Shown: positions 11,725 through 23,596 of the stretch, one piece after another
How positions within the stretch are numbered: the stretch's first letter is position 1
How the letters are laid out: the number at the start of each line of letters is the position of its first letter
Origin: Bathymodiolus brooksi
Taxonomy: Eukaryota; Mollusca; Bivalvia; Mytilida; Modiolidae
Reading direction: 5' to 3'
Length of the DNA: 64,000 nucleotides
Assembly (NCBI GenBank): GCA_963680875.1
Contig: OY804578.1
Span: forward strand, 98,857,689 to 98,921,688
Notes under the pieces: generated by a model
The model's input: only the letters and a program-made list of their open reading frames with translations
Told to the model about the DNA's origin: nothing
Databases searched by the model: none
Made by a program: the position numbers and the translations under genes

Positions 11725-11880
11725 TGAAGATACCAAAGGGGTTATCAGAATCCGTAAAGAGAGACAGACAGACAGACAGACAGACAATGCAATGGTCAAA
11801 AGAAAAATAACAAAAAACGATATACAAACACTACACAGAAAACCAAAGGCTGAGCAACACGAACACCATTAAAATAGGAT
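11725..11880 (-). repeat. Family B copy carrying a GACA microsatellite
   Basis: GAAGATACCAAAGGGGTTAT and CGTAAAGAGAGACAGACAG expand to seven GACA units, then ACGATATACAAACACTACAC. Confidence 0.72.
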
Positions 11881-12000
11881 TAAAAAAAAATCACGGCTTG
11901 TGACTGTTATGACCATGGGGTATATGTTGATCACTTCGATTGTCAGAAATTCGCAAGGAAATTAAAACAAATCGATATATATATCGAGTGGATGTGGTCG

Positions 12001-12096
12001 AGTGGTCTAGGGCGCTGGACGCAAGGCTAAGGGAATGGTGCTGCAGTGTATCAATGGTGTGAGTTCAAATCCCGTCGAGGGAAGAACAAAAATTTG
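12001..12096 (+). other. tRNA-Leu-like sequence, probably a pseudogene or SINE head
   Basis: GGTCGAGTGGTCTAGGGCGC resembles the D-arm/A-box of Leu tRNAs, and GAGTTCAAATCCCG resembles the B-box and T-arm, with a long variable region between. The acceptor ends do not pair, so it is not called a functional tRNA. Confidence 0.35.
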
Positions 12097-12612
12097 ACAG
12101 CTCTAAAATCTAATTCTAACCACTGTTTGGTTTAATTTTCAGACGTATATATATATACAAGTTTTATTATTTTTATATTCCAATTTGGTTATCCTACCAT
12201 TTAGGTCCAATAACACTAAAGGGCTAAATATAGAAATACCACCAGTTGCACCGAATAATTACATATATTTTCTGAAAGTAGAATTGATAGATTTATATGA
12301 TACAGTCAAATCACTCGCATTTTAGCTATATTCATAAAACAAAACATGATTACATAAATTAACAGGATGACTTTGTTACATGTATTTGTTCTTCCTGCAT
12401 AGCCCCATGTTGGTTTCGTATCCCTGGAACCAGATAATATATTAGTAAGAAAGGATTTGAATGTAGATGAACACGAGAGATTATCCAACATTACAATTAG
12501 ACACAAGTTAAAGTAACAGAACATAACTTTTCTTTGTTGTTCTACATTTCAGTCAATTAAAGTAGTTCATATTTTTCACCCCGTTGTTTCATCGGTAAGA
12601 AGTAATTTTAGG

Positions 12613-12862
12613 GGGGTTTAACGCCACTTTCAACCATATTTCAGACATATCGTGGCGGTCCGTTTTATTGTTGGAGGAAATCGGAGTACCCAGAGAAAAC
12701 CACCGACCTGCCGCAATTCACTGACAAGCTTTATCACATAATGTTGTATCGAGTACACCTCTCCATGAGCGGGATTCGACATCACAACGTTAGTGGCGAT
12801 GGGAACTGATTGTATATGTAGTTGTAAATCCAACTACTATGCGATCACGACCACGACGACCC
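12613..12862 (-). mobile_element. SINE family A copy, full length
   Basis: All family landmarks are present on the minus strand. Confidence 0.88.
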
Positions 12863-13273
12863 TCAAGAAGTCATTTTAAAATACGTACCTTGGCAATGTA
12901 TTAACACCGTAGAAATTATAACAACTCTACAGATCATATTTTAAATCATACGTTGTCCAATGTTCTCAGTATACAGTAGAACGAATGACTTTCTACTTGA
13001 CGTATTAGTTGAATGTTATTGTATACACAATACTTAAAGTATCATACAAGACAACACGTATTATTATACAATGATATATATATAAATGGTCAGCTGTTAA
13101 TATTATTTGACGATCATTGTGTTTTGATTGAAACAATCTATATTGTCAACTATTCAATAGTAGATATCGCTTACACGTGTTCAGTCTCCGAACAAGGAAG
13201 ATAATGCGAATATAAACTTCATATGATGAAATTAGATTCTTCTATTTTACACGAGGAACTAATTTTTCAATCC

Positions 13274-13440
13274 AGCGGATGGCGAGACGTACTCATGTAA
13301 CATTGTGTGATAAAGTTTGTGAGTCACTTGCGACATTACTGTGGTTTTCTCGCGGTATTCTGGTTTCCTCCACCAATAAAACTGACCGCCATGATATAAC
13401 TGAAATATTGTTGAAAGTGGCGTTAAGAGCCATAAACCTA
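13274..13440 (+). mobile_element. SINE family A copy, head missing
   Basis: Begins at the GGCGAGACGTACTC region and ends at GTGGCGTTAAGAGCCATAA. Confidence 0.82.
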
Positions 13441-13752
13441 AACTTATTTTACAAAAATGTCCGTAATCGTCATAATGTAACAAACTCATGGAAACTAGTA
13501 CAGTTGTACCGATCATATTGTAAATAGTCAATTGACCAATTTGTTTTAAGCAGTGACTATTTATTGACGATTGTCACATCTTGGTTGCAACATCAATATC
13601 ACGAACTTATGGCACTTAAAATAGTCGATACAAGATGTTGGTTCAATTCACTAAGCGAAGAAGAAGGATTTTATTAATGTAAATTTGATATATTATTCGT
13701 TATTTTTTAATTTGTTATTTTATGTCGCTACATTTTTAGTGTACCAATTTTC

Positions 13753-13986
13753 ATGGATTGGCAGAAACTGAAATATTTTTTGACATTTGTGTTCGTGATT
13801 TTGATACATGCAAATGCCTTTTCTTGTTATCTATGCCTTTCCATGTGCACTAAAGTTTGTGGTTTTATTGTTCCAACTACTAGTATATTCGCGAAAAGAG
13901 AATTTAGATCTATGATGACTCGCCGTGTGTTCATTAAGTGTTATATTGTCCACAACAATTTCCACGTATACATGATGATCGTGTAG
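13753..13986 (+). CDS. Hypothetical short ORF with signal-peptide-like start
   Basis: 77 codons. The start MDWQKLKYFLTFVFVILIHA is a plausible secretion signal, followed by NAFSCYLCLSMCTKVCG with four Cys. Beyond that the composition is unconvincing. It could be the first exon of a secreted protein or a random ORF. Confidence 0.2.
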   Translation: MDWQKLKYFLTFVFVILIHANAFSCYLCLSMCTKVCGFIVPTTSIFAKREFRSMMTRRVFIKCYIVHNNFHVYMMIV

Positions 13987-14099
13987 TCCATGTGACTTGC
14001 TGACCGATTCGAAGCACCTTTTGCATTCCCATTTCTATGAGAGTTCGTGTTGTCTGATATTTCTTTATTGCATATCTTTTCGATTTGGTGTTTTCATTT

Positions 14100-16265
14100 G
14101 TGTTGGTTTGTCTGTCTGTTGATGTTCTTATTTGAGTTGTTTTGTCAATCTGTTGATGTTTTTATTGGTGTTGTTTAGTCTATCTGTTGATGTTTTTATT
14201 GGTGTTGTTTTGTCTGTCTGTTGATGTTTTATTGGTGTTGTTTAGTCTATCTGTTGATGTCTGTATTGATGTTGTTTTGTCTGTCTGTTGATATTCTTAT
14301 TGGTGTTGTTTTGTCTATCTCTTCATGTTTTTATTAGTGTTGTTTTGTCTGTCTGTTGATGTTTTTATTGGTGTTGTTTTGTCTGTCTGTTGATGTCTGT
14401 ATTGATGTTGTTTTGTCTATCTGTTGATGTTGTTTTGTCTATCTGTTAACGTCTGCATTGATGTTGTTTGTCTCTCTGTTGATGTTTTCATTGGTGTTGT
14501 TTGGTCTGTCTGTTGATGTTTTTATTGGTGTTGTTTTTTCTATATTTTGATGTTTGTATTGGTGTTGTTTTGTCTGTCTGTTAATGTCTGCATTTGTGTT
14601 GTTTTGTTCATTTGTTATGGTTTTATTGATGTTGATTTGTCTGTCTGTTAATGTTTTCATTGGTGTTGTTTTGTCCATCTGTTGATGTCTGTATTGGTGT
14701 TGCTTTGTCTATCTGTTGATGTATGTATTGGTGTTGTTTTGTCTATCTGTCGATGTTTTCATTGGTGTTGTTTTGTCTATCTGTTGATGTCTGTATTGGT
14801 GTTGTTTTGTCTCTCTTTTCATGTTTTTATTGGTGTTGTTTTATCTATCTGTTGATGTTTTCTTGGTGTTGTTTTGTCTGTCTGTTGATGTCTGTATTGG
14901 TGTTGTTTTGTCTATCTGTTGATGTTTTTATCGATGTTGTTTTGTCTATCTGTTGATGTCTGTATTGATGTTGTTTTGTTTGTCTGTTGATGGTTTTATT
15001 GGTGTTGCTTTGTCTATCTGTTGATGGTTTTATTGGTGTTGCTTTGTCTATCTGTTGATGGTTTTATTGGTGCTGCTTTGTCTGTCTGTTGATGGTTTTA
15101 TTGGTGTTGCTTTGTCTATCTGTTGATGTTCTTACTGATGTTGCTTTGTGTTATTTTTTCTGTCTGTTGACGTTTTAATTGATGTTGATTTGTCTATTTG
15201 TTGGTGTTGTTTTGTCTATCTGTTGATGTTGTTTTGTCGATCGGTTGATGTTTTTATTGATGTTGTTTTGTCTATCTGTTGATGTTCTTACTAATGTTGC
15301 TTTGTGTTATTTTTTCTGTCTGTTGACGTTTTAATTGATGTTGATTTGTCTATTTGTTGGTGTTGTTTTGTCTATCTGTTGATGTTGTTTTGTCGATCGG
15401 TTGATGTTTTTATTGATGTTGTTTTGTCTATCTGTTGATGTTCTTACTGATGTTGATTTGTGTTATTTTTTCTGTCTGTTGACGTTTTAATTGATGTTGA
15501 TTTGTCTATTTGTTGGTGTGTTTTGTCTATCTGTTGATGTTCTTACTGATGTTGATTTGTGTTATTTTTTCTGTCTGTTGACGTTTTAATTGATGTTGAT
15601 TTGTCTATTTGTTGGTGTGTTTTGTCTATCTGTTGATGTTCTTACTGATGTTGATTTGTGTTATTTTTTCTGTCTGTTGACGTTTTAATTGATGTTGATT
15701 TGTCTATTTGTTGGTGTGTTTTGTCTATCTGTTGATGTTCTTACTGATGTTGATTTGTGTTATTTTTTCTGTCTGTTGACGTTTTAATTGATGTTGATTT
15801 GTCTATTTGTTGGTGTTGTTTTGTCTATCTGTTGATGTTGTTTTGTCGATCGGTTGATGTTTTTATTGATGTTGTTTTGTCTATCTGTTGATGTTCTTAC
15901 TGATGTTGATTTGTGTTATTTTTTCTGTCTGTTGACGTTTTAATTGATGTTGATTTGTCTATTTGTTGGTGTGTTTTGTCTATCTGTTGATGTTCTTACT
16001 GATGTTGATTTGTGTTATTTTTTCTGTCTGTTGACGTTTTAATTGATGTTGATTTGTCTATTTGTTGGTGTTGTTTTGTCTATCTGTTGATGTTGTTTTG
16101 TCGATCGGTTGATGTTTTTATTGATGTTGTTTTGTCTATCTGTTGATGTTCTTACTGATGTTGATTTGTGTTATTTTTTCTGTCTGTTGACGTTTTAATT
16201 GATGTTGATTTGTCTATTTGTTGGTGTGTTTTGTTCATCTTTTGATGTTTTGATTGGTGTTGGTT
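14100..16265 (+). repeat. 34-bp minisatellite with a 99-bp higher-order repeat
   Basis: Core CTGTTGATGTTTTTATTGG followed by TGTTGTTTTGTCT. The 5' half is irregular. The 3' half (from about 15120) is ordered into near-identical 99-bp blocks and larger composites containing TTGTGTTATTTTTTCTGTC. No coding gene is seen here; the ORFs in it are by-products. Confidence 0.93.
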
Positions 16266-16690
16266 TGATGTTTTATATCTAGTCGTGACTTAATTTCACT
16301 GAATGAAAGAAAAAGACCATAGATTATTAGAACAATATGTTTAAAAAGTGTCTGTTCAATTTTTACCGAATTGTATAACATCGTTTTTCGAGTATACACC
16401 AAAATGACTAATAATGCATGCGCAGGCGATTGTGTGTGTGATCAACGAAAGGTAACTCCAACACAGCCCAGTTTCGCATTAGAGCTTTGTAATCTAGTAC
16501 TTATCAAAATTATCTTTAAGTGTGACTAGCAGAGTTATCTTTGTTTTATCAAAGAAGGCAGAAGGTAGCAATATTTTGAAACTATTGTTAATCAAACCAT
16601 GTTGTCGAATCATAGTTTTCTAGGATAATTGTGAATAATACTATTTTTATGTCGTAATATTTGATATATTGTGTAACCATATATTTTCAA

Positions 16691-16881
16691 ACAATCAGTG
16701 TCCATCTCCACTATATTTGTGAGTTCGATTACCGAGCATGGTGAAGTATGATCAATTCAAATTTATCTAAAGTTTATTCATATGTAAGGAAAGTATGTGG
16801 TTTTGTTGGGATTAGTCGGTTTGCTCCAATAAAACTGACCGTTGTGAAATACTTGATATTTCGTCACAGGTGGCATAAAAC
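16691..16881 (+). mobile_element. SINE family A copy, strongly diverged
   Basis: Recognisable at GTGAGTTCGATTACCGAGCA, CCAATAAAACTGACCG and GGTGGCATAAAACCAT. Confidence 0.6.
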
Positions 16882-17352
16882 CATTGCTCTCACCATATTT
16901 TCGCATAAATTAACGATTTTTTAATGATTGTTTTATGTGACGTAGAGAACTTTATTGAATGTCAGTACTTTACTCATTAAAAAATAAATATGAAAATGAA
17001 ATTTTACAGCATAAAATGTTTTTACGTTATGCAAATTTTAGATAAACGTGCATAATTGAGTTGATACAATTGTTTGTATCATTTCTCGTCAGTTGTGTAA
17101 ACCGCATCACTACTCGAAGCCATGTTTCTCATAGGGTCGTGATACGGTTTCACATCTGACCCTACAAAAGTCCTTTCATTGAGTGTGTGGGTGTATGTTT
17201 GATAAATATCTTGTTTTTCTTAATTGTACAATATTTAAAACATAGATTAAATGGTTCTGACCCAGAAAATGAATTATGTTGCAAATAAGGGAACATTTAA
17301 TCAACAGAAATATAACAGTCCAATGCTAAAAGCCGGTTAGTCTTCTTAAAAT

Positions 17353-17600
17353 AGGGTCCCGGGTACCTCAATGAGTTAGGTAGTTGGATTACCTAACAAC
17401 TCATACAACTCTATCACCAATACGACGTGGGTTCGCGCCTGGTTTTGTAAATTACAAAAAAGGGTGCACTCTACTTGCAGCCGCAAGTGATAAAGCTTAC
17501 CAGTTGCTTGTCCATGATTGGTGGTTCGCTCCGGGTACTCCGGCTTCCTCCACCACTAAAACCATGATATAGCTGAAATATTGCTGAAAGTGGAGTTACG
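17353..17600 (+). mobile_element. SINE family A-related copy, diverged
   Basis: Contains GTAGTTGGATTACC, GTGGGTTCGCGCC, GGGTACTCCGGCTTCCTCCA and GATATAGCTGAAATATTGC. Confidence 0.75.
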
Positions 17601-17639
17601 CACAACAAATCAATCAACTTATGTTCTGAGTGGGAGAGC

Positions 17640-17796
17640 ATGGTCCTATATAAATGAGTTTTATAGTAAAACGCAAAGTGCTGTAATTGTTATCAAATGT
17701 AAATCGAACTATTTTGATGCCAATGAAGGTACTAGACAACGTGGAGTGCTATCTGGCTTTTTGTACTTGGTATTTATTAACGAATTCAATAATTAA
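17640..17796 (+). pseudogene. Degenerate RT fragment of a second LINE
   Basis: The translation contains INEFYSKTQSAVI and EGTRQRGVLSGFLYLVFINE, a decayed form of the RT motif GTRQGGVLSPFLYLVFIN. It lies just after a SINE remnant. Confidence 0.65.
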
Positions 17797-18182
17797 TTAG
17801 GGAATAGTGATGAAGTAACAGGAGTCAATAGTTAGCGCTGGCGGACGATATTACATGTATTAGTACAACACCTAAAGGACTAATAGTCATAGTTTTATTA
17901 AATCAATCAAGAAGCCCGTGAGAACACAGAATTACAGACATTTGCATTTTACACTTACAATGATTTTGATGATTAGTAACATATATGACATATATAAAAA
18001 GAATAAAAACAAGTATAGATGATCGACACTGCAGGGGGGAAACCACCCATAGGCAGAACAAACTATGGCAGTTTATAGCCAATATTATGATGTACATAAA
18101 AAATATATATTATACAAATATAATATGATGCAGATATAGCATGGTGTTCATATCACGAATACTATTTTATCTTTAAGTAAGG

Positions 18183-19800
18183 TTAAATTTGCAATGTATG
18201 GTTCTTCCGTATTTCAAAACTTTTGTTTAGGAAGACAGCAAGTTTATTTAATAACAGAGTGTCTTCACTACTAAGAAGCCAAATCAACTTATAGTTCGGA
18301 CTCAGATGTTCAAATTTTTACAATTATCTTGAATGTATATCAGTAATGTAGCCCTTTCAGTTTCATATATTGGGCATTTGAATAACATATGACTTTCGTC
18401 TTCAACCTCATTTAATGTACAATGAAGGCATTTTCTTTCCCCTCTATCTAGCATAACTAAATTTCCTTGGGAGTTTCGGATACGTTCATAACGTCCCGTT
18501 TCTATTCTTAACCGATGAGCACTTATTCTAAATTTTGTTACAATAGATCTATTTATAATATTTTTCAGTTCAAAGTATTTTTCTGTGGTAAATCTGGTTT
18601 TAAATTGGAAGCAAGTGGATAATTTACCAGATTCTCCCTGATTTTGTTTAATATTATTCCAATAGGATAAAAATTTATGTTTCAACGTCTTTTTTAGTTC
18701 ATTTTTAAACTTATTCCTGCCAAAAGTTTTTGATAAATTCATATCAATGTTTAGTGTTTTACAAAAGAATTTCACTGTTGAATACCACGTGTCAGTATAT
18801 CCTGATCTGTATAATGATTTATATTCTTCATAGGCAGATTTTAATAGATTGCTTGGTTCATTTTCAAGCATATGCCAATAGCTAAGAACTTGGGTTATTA
18901 ATTTCAAATATATAGGATATCTACCCAATTCTGACAGAACTGCTATATTAGTACTTTTTTTATTTACTCCCAGTAAATATTTGCAAAATTTAATATTTAG
19001 CTTCTCAAAGTCCCAATCTTTGAATGTTTCAAATGAACTAAGGTTGTTATTGTTAATTTTATATGCTGATAATGTGCCTCAGTTTTCACATCCATATAGT
19101 AAGATAGGGCATATTGTATGGTCAAAAAGATGCAGCACAGTGTTGACATTTGGGTTTAGAGAATTTACCTCTTTGTACAGTTTATAAGAAGCCTTCATTG
19201 CCTTATTAAATAAGACCTTTTGTGCCTGTTGAAATTTTCCTGAGGCAGTAAGCATTATACCAAGATATTTATAGGTTTTAACACATTCAATACTCTGGTT
19301 GTTTATATTAAAGTTTCTAGTGATCAATCTACCAGATTTATTAAAGATTATTACCTTAGTTTTGTTAATGTTAATTTTCATGCACCAGTCTTTGCAATAT
19401 TTGTGCAAGATATTTAATCTATCTTGAAGGCCCTGTTCAGAGTCTGATATCAGAATTAAATCGTCTGCATAGAGCAGACAGGATATTGTCTTGTCTTGTA
19501 AGTATACAGAGTCGTTAGAGTTTTCAATTATATCTGAGAAGTCATTTAGAAAGAGCTTAAAAATGTTTGGGGTTAAAACATCCCCTTGACGGACTCCTAA
19601 ACTTGAGGTGAAGGGTTCAGTTAGTTTGTCCCCGATCTTGATGGACACCATGCTAGAACTGTACATGTTGCATATTATCCTATAGAATAATCCATTTATA
19701 CCATTTCTAATAAGTTTATATCTAATGCCGGAATGAATAACAGTATCAAATGCTTTATGGAAGTCCACAATATCTTCATATAGTGTGAATGATTGTTGGT
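18183..19800 (-). pseudogene. 5'-truncated LINE: RT domain and C-terminal zinc knuckle
   Basis: The frame begins mid-RT (DFHKAFDTVIHSG), then RQGDVLTPNIFKLFLND, the catalytic LLYADDLILISD, and NKTKVIIFNKSG...YKYLGIML. Further on is a C-terminal CCHC-type element (CLHCTLNEVEDESHMLFKCP). One TGA at 19076-19078 replaces the Trp expected after YGCEN, and a frameshift near 18310 separates the last 40 or so codons, which end at 18183. Otherwise it is well preserved, so it is relatively young. The LINE clade is not determined. Confidence 0.88.
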
Positions 19801-19835
19801 TATCGCCAAATTAGAAATTTTGCAACAATATCATG

Positions 19836-20155
19836 GCCAGAATATTTCGATGAGATGATGATGATGATGATGTCCGCTTTGTTCTAGACCAAAGCGCTAT
19901 GTTGAATTTTTGCCATGCTAGCTCGCTGAAAAAACTGTCCGCGAATACACATGTCGTTCCACTCGGACACATTATCAAGATTCCGAACCAACCATATGCG
20001 TTCTTACACGTACTCCTTAATGCTGGGTGGTTAGCGGAGAAGCAGCAAATATCAGTTTCATATTAATTGTGCTTGACCCGAACGGGCCTTGAACCTACGA
20101 TATACTGTACTCAAAGCGAGCACGCTAACTATTACACAACCGATGTGGTTTCCTA
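19836..20155 (-). mobile_element. SINE family C copy (second tRNA-headed family)
   Basis: In sense: head AACCACATCGGTTGTG...GCGTGCTCGC with a B-box-like end, then GCTGCTTCTCCGCTAACC, GTGTCCGAGTGGAACGACAT, GGTCTAGAACAAAGCGGACA and an ATCATCATC tail. Confidence 0.8.
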
Positions 20156-20935
20156 AAATAAAAACGTCTTTATTGGGTACTCTGCTTTCATAGAAATAAT
20201 GGAACATATTATGGGTATTTTTCCAAATATGGCAGCTAAACAATGAATGAAAAAGGATACTGAATCACAGTGTAAATACTAGTTGAAACCCCTTATCGCG
20301 GGGTCCACTGAATCACGAACTTAATTGCTATTTAATCTTGACTATATAATTCAAATGCGTATTCTTTTTGACAAATATGATAAAGCAGTACAGCTGTTTA
20401 AATAATCTAAGAATAATCATTGCATAATCGAGGGAGATTACATAATGCACATACTGAAGAAATTCAATATTATATAAACTACATTTATATAAAACTAGCA
20501 AAAATATGTTATTGTGTCTTTCCATTTTCTTGATATTTTACTCACATGTGCACAACACTTGACTGACCACATCATTTCACTAATAGGTGGGTGTTTGAGG
20601 CAATAAAACTAGTTTTATACACCTCATTGTTATTTAAGTGTCTGTGCCAAGTCAGGAAAGTGAACGGTCATGCATGTATATGGTTGCTAGGGGTGTTGAT
20701 TTTGCCCCTTTCTACGATTTGTCGATTGGTTTATGGAAATGTTCGGATAGTGTGTATATTTTTTGTTTTCCATTCTATTACTATTAAATATATAATTTTC
20801 GGGACGCCTTGGTATTGTATGCACTATGAACTTGGCACTATCTGCTTCCTGAACTGCTTTGGAAATTTGACCTTTACAACGGCACTCAATTATTGTAGGA
20901 AGAATATACTAATATACTTTGTCTCATAACACATC

Positions 20936-21310
20936 TTATCCCCGGCTTGAAAATTATAACAACTTTTGATTGGTTAAAACCCCGGGCATAAAAAAGACAT
21001 ATTCCCGGGTGTTGCTAGGCCATATTACCGGGTGTAACTAGCCATTAACCAATCAAAAGTTGCTAAAATTTTCAAGATAGGAAATAAAACATGACGTCAA
21101 AGCTCGCGACGTTGCGCGCCTAAGTCAAATTTAGTTGATTTTGGTCATATATTGAATATAAAGCTGTTAATCTGATCAACTGTAGGTACCGTACACCGGG
21201 TAAAAATTTTCATATTTTTTGCTTATTCTTTCCAACAACAAAGAAAACGTCACTTTTACGTGGTCCACCGGGTCCCAAAATGTCTTATTATTGACCATAA
21301 CCGGGGATAA
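20936..21310. mobile_element. 375-bp MITE with internal hairpin
   Basis: 10-bp terminal inverted repeat TTATCCCCGG/CCGGGGATAA, and internal arms AACTTTTGATTGGTTAA/TTAACCAATCAAAAGTT. Confidence 0.72.
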
Positions 21311-21514
21311 ATTCGTTATTTACGTTCCTATCCGTAGATATGGAGATTTTAACACCCTTCAGTAGCCTGTACACCTTTCGGTTGCGCCTCAGGATAATAT
21401 TATCCGAACTTGTACTCGTTTGTCTTCATTATTCGTTGATTTCTATAAAACGTTTGACTGCTACCATAGTCATCTTAAGCAATATATGCATAGCTTACAG
21501 AATATATTGTGTAA

Positions 21515-21665
21515 ATTAACGTTAGAGAATACCGAAGCGACAATACAAAATGGATAATCCAGAGAAACTGGCAACATAGGTGACACTAGACGAAGAAAAA
21601 ACAAAACAAAAACACAGCACAATTGTCGTAAATAAAACATGTACCCACCTACAAACAACTGGAGG
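21515..21665 (-). repeat. Dispersed repeat family D copy
   Basis: ACGTTAGAGAATACCGAAGC, AATGGATAATCCAGAGAAAC and GACGAAGAAAAAACAAAAC. Confidence 0.7.
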
Positions 21666-21863
21666 TAAAGGTAAAGCCGAACCGAACATGTAATGTAGTG
21701 TATAAATGTATTTCCATGACTTTCGATAAATGATAAATAGTGGCACTTTGAACATTACTCGGACTCACATTGTTTCTTGGGGAAAACAGACTATTCTACA
21801 TTCAAATTTAACCTTTGAGCGTTGCAGAATAATAAAAAAAAAAACTTATCAAAATAAATGCAT

Positions 21864-21930
21864 CTTATATATATTATATATATATTATATATATATATAT
21901 ATATTATATATATATATATTATATATAATG
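21864..21930. repeat. (TA)n-type microsatellite
   Basis: About 65 bp of TATATA and TATATATT runs. Confidence 0.95.
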
Positions 21931-22589
21931 ATGGTAGAAATATCAATTCGTAACAATAACAAAATGAAAGATCTTTGTACATACAACTTTGGACGTAGAG
22001 CAATAATACAAATATCAAAATGAAATATGGGCATAATGCTACAAAAAGATAACGGAAAATAACATATTGACTGTGATTCGTTGATGCTATAACAAATTTA
22101 TGAATACCTCGTATGTCTCCATTTTGTTAAAAGTGGTTCTTTGATGTTACGGAAAATTTATGAACACCTAGTATATATCTCTTTCTTGTGATAAGTCGAA
22201 TACAATGTTTTTAGATTTGTGTACATTCGTCTTTCAGAACTGTCAATGTCATCAGTAATGGCATTCATTTGGCTCACATATTGTATTTTTAGATATTTAA
22301 AACACAACCACATTTTTAGTCATAGTAGGTGTAATAATATTGTACATTGCATTATATTTAGTTTATATTCGATGTATTCCACACAAAATATTTCTTTGCT
22401 CAACTTTGAGTTAATCAACGATATAAACTCATTATTATCAAACATCTACTGAATGTTCTCTATATTGCCAGATGGAGGTACTACAAGGAATATCACCTGC
22501 ATATATTTTGTCAGTATATCTACAAAAAAGAGGATTTACAATGATTTTATTTTATCAATTCCCTTTTGTGGTAAAACAAAACTACTTAT

Positions 22590-22651
22590 TAATAGTAATA
22601 ACCGCTACGATATAGCTGAAATGTTGTTGAAAATGGCGCTAAACACCATAA
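22590..22651 (+). mobile_element. SINE family A 3' fragment
   Basis: Only the last 60 bp remain (GATATAGCTGAAATGTTG...CTAAACACCAT). Confidence 0.7.
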
Positions 22652-23064
22652 TAATATCCTGTATTTATTAAAGTCATTTTCCGTGAGAAATTTTTACCCA
22701 TGAAACTAGAATAACGGTGAATTATTTTTTATTGAAGATCCGGTACTAAATCAGAAGAGTGAGCGATCATTTATATGTGTGTATTATGGGCATCGAATTT
22801 ACCTCTGTTTCAACGATATTCTGATTGAAATGTGTATTTTGTTCTTTCATTTTATTTTCTTCATTGCATCTTTAAGAACAAATAAATAATAACATTTTTT
22901 TTTTAATATTGAACAGGATTGTATAATGATTTGCTGTTTTATGCCAAATTGCTTAGTCTTACTTATATATTTGTGTAAGCTTAATCTTGATGAAGGCAAA
23001 TGTAGTGAGTGATTGTCATTTTAAGCCATATAAGTAATATTCCATCTATATCATTGCGAGTACA

Positions 23065-23112
23065 AAAATAGATGTAAAGCTTAGCGCACACGACGCGTTT
23101 TTGGAATAACCA
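23065..23112 (-). repeat. Half copy of the hammerhead-like repeat
   Basis: The minus strand shows GGTTATTCC, AAAAACGCGTC and GTGTGCGCTAAGC, matching the 3' half of the other copies. Confidence 0.4.
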
Positions 23113-23395
23113 GTTATGCTTTGATGAGATAATGATGATATCTGCTTTTTACTAGACCAACGTGCTGAGGTGAATTGTCATATAGCTAGTTCACTGAAAC
23201 AACAGTCCACATGTAGCAATGCAACTCCAATCGAATACATTATTATTATTAATGCGAGCCAACGAGTCCACTTAATAATATGTGTTTAATGGAGAAGTCG
23301 CAAATACCAATTGGTGTCATTAGTTTGACCCGACCTGTTATGGAATCTACGATCTACACACTCGAGGCTTACTCGATACTAATCACACCACCGAA
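23105..23395 (-). mobile_element. SINE family C copy
   Basis: Same landmarks, diverged. It ends about 30 bp from the donor of transporter exon 11. Confidence 0.75.
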
Positions 23396-23427
23396 GCGAT
23401 TACCACAAGTGTAAATTGTAAACTTAC

Positions 23428-23596
23428 CTATTAATGGCATCCTAAACTTCCCATATACAAACATGAAATATAAACCCAGTCCAATGGCCATGAATATTAA
23501 CACATATGTATACTCTGGTGATGGCAAATATATTAACGGTACCAATACCAGGTATGATGAATAAATAACAACAAGAATTGGTACAACTATAGGAAC
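23428..23596 (-). CDS. SLC7-like transporter, coding exon 11
   Basis: The nearest acceptor is CTATTTCATTTACAG|GTT at 23597-23599. The exon encodes [12 protein letters not shown], then [20 protein letters not shown] and the last TM ([19 protein letters not shown]), aligning with the family's VPIVIPVIVVLISVYLVLAP. Donor G|GTAAGTTT, phase 1. The first 36 nt (23561-23596) are identical in kind to the exonic part of every unit of the adjoining array, so exon 11 is the terminal unit of that array. Confidence 0.95.

Noticed and set aside
12001..12096. Functional tRNA-Leu gene
   Set aside because: The D-arm and T-arm look right, but the acceptor ends do not pair and the anticodon arm is not formed.
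14439..14956. 77-79-codon ORFs on both strands
   Set aside because: Periodic translations of the 34-bp minisatellite.
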